Positions 46,570 through 55,435 are shown, numbered from the stretch's first letter. The stretch is DNA of 64,000 nucleotides from Streptomyces camelliae (GCF_027625935.1 NZ_CP115300.1:7130001-7194000), one strand, 5' to 3'. Notes: generated from the letters alone by a model not told the origin. Translations and numbers: made by a program.

Positions 46570-47745
46570 GTGTTCGGAATCGTCAGGCCCTGCTCTCATC
46601 GGCTCGGTGAACGTCTCAAAGCCGAGTGGATGGCGCACTTGTGCGGGCTGTGCCTCGCACTGCGCCGCGACCACGGACAGCTCGCGCGTATCGTGACGAA
46701 CTACGACGGGCTGCTCATATCGGTTCTGACGGAGGCTCAGGCCGGACCGGCCCCGGGTGCCCGGCGTAGGGCGGGGCCGTGCGCGCTGCGCGGGATGCGC
46801 ACGGCGTCGGTCGCCCAGGGCGAGGGCGCGCGGCTCGCCGCCGCCGTCTCGCTGGTGCTCGCCGCGGCGAAGGTCCGCGACCATGTCGCCGACCAGGACG
46901 GGCTGCTGGCCCGCCGGCCCGTGGCCGCCGCGGCCCGCCGGGTCGCCGCGGGCTGGGGCCGGGCCGGTGCCCGCGGTGGGGCGGCGGTCGGCTTCGACAC
47001 CGGTGTCCTCGTCGAGGCCGTCGACCGGCAGCTCGGCCTGGAGAGCCTCGCCGGGTACGGCACGCCGATCCTGACGGTCACCGAGCCGACCGAGACCGCG
47101 ACGGCCGCCGCCTTCGCCCACACCGCGGTGCTGGCCGGACGGCCGGGCAACGCACGCCCCCTGACGGAGGCCGGCCGCCTCTTCGGCCGGCTCGCCCACC
47201 TGCTGGACGCCGTGGAGGACCAGGAAGCCGACGCCGTGTCGGGCGCCTGGAACCCCCTCACCGCCACGGGCACGTCCCGCGCCGAGGCCCGCCGGCTCGC
47301 CGACGACGCCCTGCACGGCATCCGGCTCGCCCTGCGGGACGCCGAGTTCACCGACCGCACCCTGGCGCATCTGCTGCTCGTGCACGAGTTGGAGCGCTCC
47401 GTGGACCGGGCGTTCGGCACGAAGGCGTGCGGCCACGGGCCGGAGGCCTCCTTCGGGCCGCCCCAGGGCCCCTACGCGCCGGGAGCCCCGGGGCACCCGT
47501 ACGGCGACCCCTTCGGCGGGCAGCCGCCGCGCCCGGACAAGCGGGGCTTCTGGGCCGGCTGTGCGGCCGCCCTCGGCCTGTGCTGCACGTGCAAGGTGTG
47601 CTGCGCCGACGAGTTCGAGGGGCCCTGGTCGCGCAAGAGGCGCGAGGGCTGCTGCGCCAACTGCGACTGTGACTGCGACTCGTCGTGCTGCGAGGTCTGC
47701 CAGTGCTGCGAGTGCTGTGAATGCTGCTCGGGCTGCGACTGCTGA
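46570..47745 (+). CDS. DUF5685-like protein with Cys-rich C-terminal tail
   Basis: The 391-residue protein starts FGIVRPCSHRLGERLKAEWMAHLCGLCLALRRDHG, with conserved Cys and His residues. A long helical region (~50-280) with KVRDHVADQDGLL and GRLFGRLAHLLDAVEDQEADAVSG follows. The end has a Pro/Gly linker and then 22 cysteines in about 66 residues, mostly as CC, CxC and CxxC. The family is seen widely in actinobacteria and its function is unknown. GTG 46570 is preceded by GGGGG at 6-10 nt. Metal binding by the tail is plausible. Confidence 0.75.
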   Translation: MFGIVRPCSHRLGERLKAEWMAHLCGLCLALRRDHGQLARIVTNYDGLLISVLTEAQAGPAPGARRRAGPCALRGMRTASVAQGEGARLAAAVSLVLAAAKVRDHVADQDGLLARRPVAAAARRVAAGWGRAGARGGAAVGFDTGVLVEAVDRQLGLESLAGYGTPILTVTEPTETATAAAFAHTAVLAGRPGNARPLTEAGRLFGRLAHLLDAVEDQEADAVSGAWNPLTATGTSRAEARRLADDALHGIRLALRDAEFTDRTLAHLLLVHELERSVDRAFGTKACGHGPEASFGPPQGPYAPGAPGHPYGDPFGGQPPRPDKRGFWAGCAAALGLCCTCKVCCADEFEGPWSRKRREGCCANCDCDCDSSCCEVCQCCECCECCSGCDC

Positions 47746-47778
47746 CGGTGACCGCCTCGCCCGGCTCTTCGGCGTCGC

Positions 47779-48717
47779 TCAGTTCTTCAGCTCGGGCGGG
47801 CTGATCTGGGACTTCTTGATCGCCGAGCCCGTCGTGCCCCACTTCTTCAGGATCTTGTCGTACGTGCCGTCGGCGATGAGCCTGTTGACCGCCGCCTGGA
47901 AGGCCGGGGCCAGCTTGGTGCCCTTCTTGAAGGCGAAGCCCACGTCCAGGCGGTGGTACTCGCCCAGGAACTTCAGGCCGGGCTGGTGGGCCACGGCGTA
48001 GCGCAGGCCGTTGATCGTGGACATCACGACATCGCTGCGGCCCTGCTGCACCGAGGACCAGATCGCGCTCGACTCGCCGTACGTCTGCACCTGGTACGCC
48101 TTCTTGCCCGCGTCGGTGCACAGGTGCTTGTTCTTCTCCAGCGTGGCCTCGAAGGTCGTGCCGGCGCCGGTCGCGACGTTCAGGCCGCACAGCTGCGTCA
48201 GATCGGTGACCTTGGCCAGCTTGCTGTCCTTGCGGACGGCGAAGCCCTGGCCGTCGTTGATGTAGGTGACGAAGTCGATGATCTTGCGGCGCTCGTCCGT
48301 GACGCCGAAGTTGCTCGCGCCGAAGTCGTACTTTCCGCTGTCCAGGGCGGGCAGGATCGCCTCGAAACTCGCCTGCTCGACCGTCAGTTTGATGCCGAGC
48401 ACCTTGGCGACCGCCTTGGTGAAGTCGACGTCCTGGCCGGTCACCGTCGTGCCGTCGGAGAGATAGGTGGTGCCGGGCGGGGTGCCGCCGACGCTGATCG
48501 CGACGGTGAGGTGCGTCGTGCCGGCGGGCAGCAGCCCGGCCGCCGCGTCGTCCTTCTTCTCGGCGGAGACGACATCGGTGGTGGGCACCTCGTCGGATTT
48601 CGCCGCCACTCCGGAGGCGTCCGTACCGCCCGAGCCGCCGGAGCCGGAGCCGCAGGCGGTGAGGAACAAGGTGGCCGTCGTCATCGTGACAAAAGGTAGC
48701 AAAAGACGCGAACGCAT
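47779..48717 (-). CDS. ABC transporter substrate-binding lipoprotein (amino-acid/sulfur type)
   Basis: The 312-residue lipoprotein has a signal peptide ending in LFLTAC (lipobox) and a Gly/Ser linker. The family-3 solute-binding fold follows, with LTVAISVGGTPPGTTYL, VDFTKAVAKVLGIKLTVEQASFEAILPALDSGKYDFGASNFGVTDERRKIIDF. It resembles cystine/polar amino-acid binding proteins. It diverges from the permease-ATPase operon (49111 onwards) that it probably serves, and is preceded by a short leader peptide gene and hairpin on the same strand. Confidence 0.9.
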   Translation of the reverse strand: MRSRLLLPFVTMTTATLFLTACGSGSGGSGGTDASGVAAKSDEVPTTDVVSAEKKDDAAAGLLPAGTTHLTVAISVGGTPPGTTYLSDGTTVTGQDVDFTKAVAKVLGIKLTVEQASFEAILPALDSGKYDFGASNFGVTDERRKIIDFVTYINDGQGFAVRKDSKLAKVTDLTQLCGLNVATGAGTTFEATLEKNKHLCTDAGKKAYQVQTYGESSAIWSSVQQGRSDVVMSTINGLRYAVAHQPGLKFLGEYHRLDVGFAFKKGTKLAPAFQAAVNRLIADGTYDKILKKWGTTGSAIKKSQISPPELKN

Positions 48718-48819
48718 CGGTAGCGGTCTCCTGTGAGCAGAAGGTGCGAAGGCGCGAGGGGAGGGGTGCGCGTGTGAAGGCGTGGCCGAGCAGCGAGAAA
48801 AGAGCGGGAGAACGCGAGG

Positions 48820-48840
48820 ACGCCTGCTCGGGGCAGGCGT
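48820..48840 (-). promoter_or_regulatory. Candidate attenuator hairpin between leader peptide and binding-protein gene
   Basis: ACGCCTGC-CCCGA-GCAGGCGT forms a perfect 8-bp stem on the minus strand (48840 to 48820), 15 nt after the leader peptide stop and about 100 nt before the start of the substrate-binding protein. TTTT follows about 20 nt further. This is the layout expected of an attenuator or anti-attenuator. Confidence 0.5.
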
Positions 48841-48855
48841 GCGCAGGGGGTCAGC

Positions 48856-48927
48856 TCAACAGGAACAGGACCACACACGACCGAAGTCGATGTGGGAGCG
48901 GGTGACCAGCCACTGCTGTGGATGCAT
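48856..48927 (-). CDS. Short Cys-ended leader peptide (RxHID-type cis-regulatory leader)
   Basis: A 23-codon ORF runs from ATG 48927 to TGA 48856. The peptide contains LVTRSHIDFGRV and ends WSCSC. The R-x-H-(V/I)-D-x-x-R-V core with terminal Cys matches the widespread Streptomyces putative leader peptides found before sulfur-metabolism and transport genes (family knowledge from memory). It lies 138 nt before the substrate-binding protein start on the same strand. No good ribosome binding site precedes it, so it may be leaderless. Ribosome stalling at Cys codons could sense cysteine supply. Confidence 0.75.
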   Translation of the reverse strand: MHPQQWLVTRSHIDFGRVWSCSC

Positions 48928-48998
48928 AGGCCAAGTGGAACAGGCATCCGGTTCTGCGTCAACTGACTTGAGACGTACGGCTCACAGTTCGGACAGCC

Positions 48999-49029
48999 TT
49001 GACAGTGCACCGAAACGCCCGCGTACTCT
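48999..49029 (+). promoter_or_regulatory. Candidate promoter of the permease operon
   Basis: TTGACA (48999-49004) and TACTCT (49024-49029) with a 19-nt spacer lie ~82 nt before ATG 49111. The rest of the 393-bp divergent region (48718-49110) holds only the leader peptide and hairpin. Confidence 0.5.
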
Positions 49030-49110
49030 CGGTGGACGGCCCTGCTGAGGGGCTCGGCCGTGTGAAGGCATCACCCCGTTCTGACGATCACCACGTCAGG
49101 GAGCCTTCGC

Positions 49111-49968
49111 ATGTCTTCCGAAACTCTCGCCAAAGTCCCCTCCGCGCCGGAGATACCCGGGTCCGCGGACGCCCCCCGCATCGTCCCGCGACGCCGGTAC
49201 GGACAGTGGGCCGCCGCCGTCGCCGTCCTCGCCCTGCTCGGCCTCGCGGTGAACTCCGTCGCGCGCAACCAGGCGTTCCAGTGGGACGTCGTCGCCTCCT
49301 CCTTCACCTCGGCCGCCATCCTGCACGGGCTGTGGCTCACGCTGTGGCTGACCGCCGTGGTGATGGTCCTCGGCTTCGCCCTCGGCACCCTGCTCGCCGC
49401 CTTCCGGCTCTCCGCCAACCCCGTGCTGCGCGCGGTCAGCTGGGGGTACGTCTGGCTCTTCCGGTCGATCCCGATCCTGGTGCAGCTGCTGCTGTGGTTC
49501 AACATCGGCGCCCTGTACCCGCAGGTGTTCGGCGTGAAGACCGTCGACCTGCTCACCCCGGCCGCCGTCGCCATCGTCGGACTCACCCTGCACGAGGCCG
49601 CCTTCGCCGCCGAGGTCGTCCGGGCCGGCATCCTCTCCGTGGAGCGCGGGCAGATCGAGGCCGCCCAGGCGCTCGGTCTGAGCCGGTGGCGGCGCTGGCG
49701 CCGAATCGTGCTGCCGCAGGCGATGCGCGCCATCGTGCCGCCTGCAGGCAACATGCTGATCGGCACCCTGAAAGGCACCTCGATCGTCAGCGTCATTGCC
49801 GTCAACGACCTGCTGTTCTCCGCCCAGTTGATCTACCACCGCACCTACCAGGTCATCCCGCTGCTGATGGTCGCGACCCTCTGGTACGCCGTCGTCACCT
49901 CGCTCCTCGGCATCGGCCAGTACTACGTGGAGAAGCACTACGCGCGCGGCACGGAGAGCGCCCGATGA
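49111..49968 (+). CDS. ABC transporter permease (HisM/ArtQ-type)
   Basis: The 285-residue permease has an N-terminal extension of ~25 residues, membrane segments (GQWAAAVAVLALLGLAVNSVA, ILHGLWLTLWLTAVVMVLGFALGTLLAAF) and the EAA loop EAAFAAEVVRAGILSVERGQIEAAQALGLS. It belongs to the polar amino-acid uptake family. It likely works with the ATPase at 51722 and the divergent binding lipoprotein. Its stop overlaps the FAD enzyme start as ATGA. Confidence 0.92.
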   Translation: MSSETLAKVPSAPEIPGSADAPRIVPRRRYGQWAAAVAVLALLGLAVNSVARNQAFQWDVVASSFTSAAILHGLWLTLWLTAVVMVLGFALGTLLAAFRLSANPVLRAVSWGYVWLFRSIPILVQLLLWFNIGALYPQVFGVKTVDLLTPAAVAIVGLTLHEAAFAAEVVRAGILSVERGQIEAAQALGLSRWRRWRRIVLPQAMRAIVPPAGNMLIGTLKGTSIVSVIAVNDLLFSAQLIYHRTYQVIPLLMVATLWYAVVTSLLGIGQYYVEKHYARGTESAR

Positions 49969-51725
49969 GGCCGCAGCTGGTGATCGTGGGAGCCGGGCCG
50001 CGGGGGACCGGACTGCTCGAACGCATCGCCGCCAACGCACCCGAGCTGTACGGCGATTCAGGTCTCGACATCCATCTCGTCGACCCCCATCCGCCGGGCG
50101 GCGGACGGATCTGGCGGCAGGCGCAGTCACCGCTGCTGTGGATGAACTCGCACGCCGAGGACGTCACCATGTTCACCGACGACACCGTGACCATGGACGG
50201 CCCGGTGCGTGCGGGGCCCACGCTGCACGAGTGGGCCGGGCTGGCCGGCAGCACCTTCGCCGACCGGCAGCTTCAGGGGCGGTATCTGCGGTGGGTGTAC
50301 GAGCGGGCGCTGGCGGAGCTGCCCGAGGGCGTCACCGTTCACCATCACGCCCGGCGTGCGCTGCGGGTCAGCGGACCGCGGGAGGGGCGCCAGCAGGTGT
50401 GGCTGGAGGGGCGGCCCCGGCCTCTCCTCGCCGACCTGGTGGTCCTCGCCCTGGGCCATCTCGACGCCGAACTCGATGAGGAACAAGGTGAGTTGGCCGC
50501 GTATGCCCGCGCGCACAAGCTGACGCACCTGCCGCCCGACTTCACCGCCGACACCGACCTGACCCCGCTGCGGCCCGGCGAACCCGTGCTCGTGCGCGGC
50601 TTCGGGCTGGCCTTCGTCGACCTGATGGTGCTCCTCACCGAGGGGCGCGGCGGACGGTACGAGGGGGACACCTACGTTCCCTCGGGACGGGAGCCGGTGC
50701 TGTACGTCGGCTCGCGGCGCGGGGTGCCGTACCACTCGAAGATCGGCTACGACTGGACCGGCGACCGGCCCCCGCTGCCCCGCTTCTTCGGGCCCGCCGA
50801 GGTCGAGCGGCTGCTGGCCCGGCCGGACGGCTTCGACTTCCGGCGCGATGTGTGGCCGCTGGTGGAGAAGGAGCTGGGCTTCGCCCACTACCACCGGCTG
50901 TTCACCGCCCACCCCGGGCGTGCGGCGATGGCCTGGGCCGACTTCGAGGAGAAGTACGCGGCGGCGGCCGGGCACGACGAGCTCCGGGCGCTGGTCGCCG
51001 CCGCCGTACCGGACCCGGCCGACCGGCTCGACCTCACCGCGCTCGACCATCCGCTGGAGGGGGCGCGGTACGCGTCGCACGAGGCGTTCCAGGAGGGGCT
51101 GCGCGCGTATGTCGAGGGCGACCTGAAGCGCCGTCATGATCCTTCGCACAGCGCGGATCTGGGCGTCTTTCTCGGGCTGCTCTCCGTCTACGGGCAGATC
51201 GTGCGGCTCGGGAACGTCGGGTCCTGGTGGCACGGGTTCTTCAGCTATCTGGCGTCCGGGCCGCCCGGACCCCGGCTGCGGCAGATGCTCGCGCTGTCCC
51301 GGGCCGGGCTGCTCCGCTTCGTCGGCGCCGGCATGACCGTGCGCGCCGAGGACGGGGTGTTCCGGGCCACCAGTCCCACCGTGCCGGGATTCTCCGTCGA
51401 GGCCCGGGCCCTGGTCGAGGCGCGGCTGCCCGAGCCCACCGTCGGGCGGGCCCGCGACAGCCTGCTGCGCGACCTGCACGCCGACGGTGCCGCCGAGACC
51501 CCCGAGGGACTGCTCCGGGTCGACCCCGAGGACGGTCGGGTTCTCGACGCCGCCGGGCGCCCGCATCCCCGGCGCTTCGCGCTCGGGCCGTATACGAATG
51601 CCCGTACGCCCGGCGCCTTCACCCGGCCGCGCACCGGCGGGCCCGCGTTCCGGCAGAACGACGCCACCGCCCGTGCGGTGCTGGGCTTTCTGAGCGCCTC
51701 ACTCGAAAAGGAACTCACACGATGA
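49965..51725 (+). CDS. FAD/NAD(P)-binding protein inside the ABC operon
   Basis: The 586-residue protein starts with a Rossmann fold, VIVGAGPRGTGLLERIAAN, then PHPPGGGRIWRQAQSPLLWMNSHAEDVTMF. This matches the FAD-NAD(P)-binding family of PF13454 (NAD_binding_9 type, family knowledge). A second dinucleotide stretch is VLVRGFGLAFVDLMVLLTEGRGG. It overlaps the permease upstream and the ATPase downstream by 4 nt, so it is translated as part of the uptake operon. It may oxidise or reduce the imported compound. Substrate is unknown. Confidence 0.85.
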   Translation: MRPQLVIVGAGPRGTGLLERIAANAPELYGDSGLDIHLVDPHPPGGGRIWRQAQSPLLWMNSHAEDVTMFTDDTVTMDGPVRAGPTLHEWAGLAGSTFADRQLQGRYLRWVYERALAELPEGVTVHHHARRALRVSGPREGRQQVWLEGRPRPLLADLVVLALGHLDAELDEEQGELAAYARAHKLTHLPPDFTADTDLTPLRPGEPVLVRGFGLAFVDLMVLLTEGRGGRYEGDTYVPSGREPVLYVGSRRGVPYHSKIGYDWTGDRPPLPRFFGPAEVERLLARPDGFDFRRDVWPLVEKELGFAHYHRLFTAHPGRAAMAWADFEEKYAAAAGHDELRALVAAAVPDPADRLDLTALDHPLEGARYASHEAFQEGLRAYVEGDLKRRHDPSHSADLGVFLGLLSVYGQIVRLGNVGSWWHGFFSYLASGPPGPRLRQMLALSRAGLLRFVGAGMTVRAEDGVFRATSPTVPGFSVEARALVEARLPEPTVGRARDSLLRDLHADGAAETPEGLLRVDPEDGRVLDAAGRPHPRRFALGPYTNARTPGAFTRPRTGGPAFRQNDATARAVLGFLSASLEKELTR

Positions 51726-52483
51726 CCGTCATGGTCGACATCCGCTCCGTGCACAAGAGCTTCGGCTCGCTCGACGTCCTCAAAGGCATCGACCTGACGG
51801 TGCGCGCCGGTGAGGTCACCGTCGTGCTCGGCCCCTCCGGCTCCGGCAAGTCCACGCTGCTGCGCACCATCAACCACCTGGAGAAGGTCGACCGGGGCGA
51901 GATCAGTGTCGACGGTTCGCTGATGGGGTACCGGCGCGCCGGGGACAAGCTGTACGAGCTGCCCGAGCGCGAGGTGCTCCGCCAGCGCACCCGGATCGGG
52001 TTCGTCTTCCAGAACTTCAACCTCTTCCCGCATCTCACGGTGCTGGACAACGTCGTCGAGGCGCCGGTGTCCGCGTTGAGACGGCCCCGGAAGGAGACGG
52101 TGGAACAGGCACGCCGGCTGCTGGAGCGGGTGGGGCTCGGGGAGAAGGCCGACGCCTACCCGCGGCAGCTGTCCGGCGGGCAGCAGCAGCGGGTGGCCAT
52201 CGCGCGGGCGCTCGCGCTGGAGCCGAAGCTGCTGCTGTTCGACGAACCGACCTCGGCGCTCGATCCCGAACTCGTCGGTGAAGTCCTCGACGTCATAAGG
52301 GACTTGGCCGCTCGGGGCACGACGATGATCGTCGTCACGCACGAGATCGCGTTCGCCCGGGAGGTCGCCGACACGGTGGTGTTCATGGCCGACGGCAGGA
52401 TCGTCGAGCAGGGGACACCGGGTGACGTGCTGGACCGGCCGCGGCACGAGCGGACGCAGGCCTTTCTGGCGAAGGTTCTGTGA
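51722..52483 (+). CDS. ABC transporter ATP-binding protein (polar amino-acid type)
   Basis: The 253-residue ATPase has Walker A GPSGSGKST, Q-loop VFQNFNLFPHLTVLDN, signature LSGGQQQR and Walker B LLLFDEPTSALDPE, as in GlnQ/ArtP-type proteins. Its ATG overlaps the FAD enzyme stop. It follows the permease by one gene, an unusual order in which an enzyme gene is interposed between the two transporter subunits. Confidence 0.94.
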   Translation: MTVMVDIRSVHKSFGSLDVLKGIDLTVRAGEVTVVLGPSGSGKSTLLRTINHLEKVDRGEISVDGSLMGYRRAGDKLYELPEREVLRQRTRIGFVFQNFNLFPHLTVLDNVVEAPVSALRRPRKETVEQARRLLERVGLGEKADAYPRQLSGGQQQRVAIARALALEPKLLLFDEPTSALDPELVGEVLDVIRDLAARGTTMIVVTHEIAFAREVADTVVFMADGRIVEQGTPGDVLDRPRHERTQAFLAKVL

Positions 52484-52490
52484 GGTGGGG

Positions 52491-53327
52491 ATGAGCCGGC
52501 GGTATCGGCGGGGGCTGCTGCATCTCGCCGCCGGCATCGATCAGGCGGGGGGCTGCGATGCCGATGTCTGTATCGAGCTGGCGCTGCTCGCCGAGCGGGG
52601 CGGGCTGGACTTCGTGACGCTGGACGATTCGCTCGACCGGGCCGGTCCCGGAGCCCTGGAGGTGTTGTGCAAGGTGGCGCCCGCCACGCGGCGGATCGGC
52701 CTGGTCCCGGCCGTCGGCGAGGCCCACGTCACGTCCTTACCGGCGCGGGCCGGTGTGGCGGCGCTGGACTCGGTCAGTGGCGGGCGGGCCGGGTGGCGGA
52801 TCGACGCGTCCGGGGAGGCGGGGGACGCCTGGGATTCGCCGCAGGGGCAGCCCGTTCGTGTGGTCGATGCCACCGAGGGGCATGGCCGGATCCTCGCCGC
52901 CCGGTGCGCCGACGTGGCTCTGGTGCGTGCCGCCGGGCCGGGGGAGGCCGCCGCCGTACGCGAGGAACTGCGGGCGCTGGCCGCCGAGTCGGGGCGCGAT
53001 CCGGACGCCTTGCGGGTCCTGGTGAGTCTGCTGATCGACCTCGGCGACGGGGAGTACGCGGCCGAGCCCGGATACGGCGGGGGAGGGCCGCGGCCCACCG
53101 CGCGGGGTCCGCTGTACCGGGGCGGCCCGGTCGACCTGGCGGAGCTGGTCGCCGGGTGGTACGCCGACGGGGTCACCGACGGTTTTCATCTCGTTCCCGT
53201 CGAGCCCCGGCGCGATCTGGAGCGGGTCGTCAACGGCACGGTGGCGTTGCTTCAGCATCGCGGGTTGTTCCGTACGTTCTATCCGGGCAGCACCCTGCGT
53301 GATCATCTGGGGCTGGCTCGGCTGTGA
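52491..53327 (+). CDS. Short luciferase-like monooxygenase (LLM) family protein with a TTA codon
   Basis: The 278-residue protein has the start of an LLM barrel (LLHLAAGIDQAGG, ELALLAERGGLDFVTLDDSLDR, RRIGLVPAVGEAHVTSLPARAGVAALDSVSGGRAGWRI) and the end (GPVDLAELVAGWYADGVTDGFHLVPVEPRRDLERVV). It is about 70-150 residues shorter than usual, the middle of the barrel being compressed, so it may be a reduced or altered enzyme. GAGGTGGGG precedes ATG 52491. The leucine codon at 52737-52739 is TTA, read by bldA tRNA. Flavin-dependent oxygenation of an organosulfur compound is inferred. Confidence 0.78.
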   Translation: MSRRYRRGLLHLAAGIDQAGGCDADVCIELALLAERGGLDFVTLDDSLDRAGPGALEVLCKVAPATRRIGLVPAVGEAHVTSLPARAGVAALDSVSGGRAGWRIDASGEAGDAWDSPQGQPVRVVDATEGHGRILAARCADVALVRAAGPGEAAAVREELRALAAESGRDPDALRVLVSLLIDLGDGEYAAEPGYGGGGPRPTARGPLYRGGPVDLAELVAGWYADGVTDGFHLVPVEPRRDLERVVNGTVALLQHRGLFRTFYPGSTLRDHLGLARL

Positions 53328-53367
53328 GCGCTGTGTTCGAGGGATACGTGGTGAAAGGGACAGGGGT

Positions 53368-54162
53368 ATGACAGGCAGTGGTTCGACTGACGCCTTCGAT
53401 GCGTGGAAGCAGTGGCACGAGCGCCGGGCGGAGGCCGTTTCGGCGCCCTACGGGCCGCTCGCGCTGATCGGTACGCACTGGGTCGAGGACTATCCGGAGA
53501 GGCGACTTCCGGACATTCCCGGGGTCTGGGTGGCGGATGCCGACGGGGTGGTGCTCACCGCGACCGACGCCGACGGTCTGACCGTGGACGGCCGGGCCTT
53601 CGCGGGTGAGGTACGGCTCGCCGCCGATCTCGGGCCGGAGGCCGAGTCCCGTGTCGCGTTCGGGGAGAAGCGGCTGGTCGTGCTGGTGCGCGAGGGGGTG
53701 TGGGGGGTGCGGGTCTACGACCCCGAGTCCGCGGGTCGGCGTGCCTTCGGGGGGATCGAGGCCACTTCTTATGATCCGCGCTGGTCCGTGCCGGGCACAT
53801 TCACGCCGTACGACGGCACGCGGGTCGTGCGGGTCGGCAACGCCGACGGGCGTGAGCGGGGGCTCGGTCTCGCCGGTGAGCTCGCCTTCACCCTGGACGG
53901 GCGGGAGCTGACGCTTCAGGTCGCTCAGCAGGGTGACGGGGTGCTGTGGGCCGTGTTCGCCGACGCCACCAGCGGTGACAGCAGTTTCCGGTTCCGTTTT
54001 CTGTACCCGGCCGCGCCGGACGCCGAGGGGCGTACGGTCGTCGACTTCAATCGCGCCCAGCTTCCGCCGTGCGCCTTCGCCGAACACTTCCTCTGCCCCT
54101 TCCCGCCGCCCGGCAACACGCTGGAGCCGGCCGTGGAGGCGGGGGAGCGTGCGGTGGTGTGA
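53368..54162 (+). CDS. DUF1684 family protein
   Basis: The 264-residue protein fits DUF1684: an N-terminal WKQWHERRAEAVSAPYGPLALIGTHW, a beta-rich body with DPRWSVPGTFTPYDGTRVV and the conserved end TVVDFNRAQLPPCAFAEHFLCPFPPPGNTL. The function of this family is unknown; some relatives occur near monooxygenases and lipid enzymes. The ATG at 53368 has AGGGG upstream. The gene starts 41 nt after the LLM gene and may belong to the same transcript. Confidence 0.88.
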   Translation: MTGSGSTDAFDAWKQWHERRAEAVSAPYGPLALIGTHWVEDYPERRLPDIPGVWVADADGVVLTATDADGLTVDGRAFAGEVRLAADLGPEAESRVAFGEKRLVVLVREGVWGVRVYDPESAGRRAFGGIEATSYDPRWSVPGTFTPYDGTRVVRVGNADGRERGLGLAGELAFTLDGRELTLQVAQQGDGVLWAVFADATSGDSSFRFRFLYPAAPDAEGRTVVDFNRAQLPPCAFAEHFLCPFPPPGNTLEPAVEAGERAVV

Positions 54163-54383
54163 CGTGGCGGTTGTGTGACGCAGCGTCAGGGAAGTTTGGG
54201 TAAAAGGGGGTTAAAGTTGCGCGGCCGAAAGGCGCCCTTGTGGCGACCGGTCGTTCGGCCGAATACTCCCCCTCAGCGCTTGTCAGGGGCATGTGTGTTC
54301 GGACTCCCGTGCCTGTCCCTGGCTGCGCCTCACGGGCCCCGACCCCACGCGGGCCCCCGACTTCCCCTGGGAGGGAACGAAAA

Positions 54384-55283
54384 GTGAGGATCAAGCGCAC
54401 CACTCCCCGCAGCGGCACCGCGAGACGGACCCGGCTGATCGCCGTGGCCACCGGCCTCCTGGCCGCAGCGGCGTTCGCCGCCCCCCCGGCGAACGCCAGC
54501 GACGCCCACACGTTCAGCGCGACCCAGCTCACCAAGGCGAGCGACTCCGTCCGTCAGGCCGACGTACCCGGTACGGCCTGGGCGGTCGACAGCAAGACCG
54601 GGCGTGTCGTGGTCACCGTCGACAGCACCGTGTCCCAGGCCGAGATCGCCAGGATCGAGCGGCAGGCCGGTGCCGAGGCGGGCGCGCTCACCGTCAAGCA
54701 CACCCCTGGCAAGTTCAACAAGCTGATCACCGGTGGGGACGCCATCTACGGTGGCTCCTACCGCTGCTCGCTCGGGTTCAACGTGCACAGCGGCAGCACG
54801 TACTACTTCCTCACCGCCGGGCACTGCGGTCAGGTGGCCTCGACCTGGTACAGCAATTCCAGCCACACCACGGTGCTCGGCACCAACGTCGGCTACAGCT
54901 TCCCGGGCAATGACTTCGCGCTGGTGCGCTACACCAACTCCTCGATCTCGCATCCGAGTTCGGTGGGCAGCCAGTCCATCACCAGTGCGGCCACGCCGTC
55001 CGTGGGGACGACCGTCTACCGGCGCGGGTCCACCACCGGTACGCACAGCGGGCGGGTCACCGCGCTGAACGCCACCGTCAACTACGGCAGCGGGGACATC
55101 GTCTCGGGTCTGATCCAGACCACCGTCTGCGCCGAGGGCGGTGACAGCGGTGGTCCGCTGTACGCCGGGACCGTGGCGTACGGGCTGACCTCCGGTGGCA
55201 GTGGTGACTGCACCTCCGGTGGTACGACCTTCTTCCAGCCCGTGACCGAGGCGCTCAGCTACTACGGGGTCACTCTGCCGTAG
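54384..55283 (+). CDS. Streptogrisin-type secreted serine protease (S1, chymotrypsin-like)
   Basis: The 299-residue preproenzyme has a signal peptide ([25 protein letters not shown]), a propeptide of about 76 residues and a mature part starting [10 protein letters not shown] at residue 115. It has the catalytic His in TAGHC, Asp in NDFALVRY and Ser in GDSGGP, plus RCSLGFNV and [12 protein letters not shown]. Length (299, mature 185) and sequence match streptogrisin B rather than A. The GTG at 54384 is preceded by GGAGGGAA at about 6 nt. A clear terminator follows the stop. Confidence 0.96.
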   Translation: MRIKRTTPRSGTARRTRLIAVATGLLAAAAFAAPPANASDAHTFSATQLTKASDSVRQADVPGTAWAVDSKTGRVVVTVDSTVSQAEIARIERQAGAEAGALTVKHTPGKFNKLITGGDAIYGGSYRCSLGFNVHSGSTYYFLTAGHCGQVASTWYSNSSHTTVLGTNVGYSFPGNDFALVRYTNSSISHPSSVGSQSITSAATPSVGTTVYRRGSTTGTHSGRVTALNATVNYGSGDIVSGLIQTTVCAEGGDSGGPLYAGTVAYGLTSGGSGDCTSGGTTFFQPVTEALSYYGVTLP

Positions 55284-55303
55284 CGGTTCCGGGTCATCGT
55301 CGG

Positions 55304-55333
55304 AGCCCCCGCATCGTTTCGGGTGTGGGGGCT
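55304..55333 (+). terminator. Hairpin terminator after the protease gene
   Basis: AGCCCCCGCA (55304-55313) pairs with TGTGGGGGCT (55324-55333) with one G-T wobble and a 10-nt loop, followed by TTC. Confidence 0.75.
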
Positions 55334-55435
55334 TTCGCCTGCCCGCGGCGGCCCGTCGCGGTGGGGGCGGCTTGTGTCGCGCCTGCACACCTCCGACCTG
55401 CATAAACACCCGCTCACCAGGACCGCAAGGGATGT

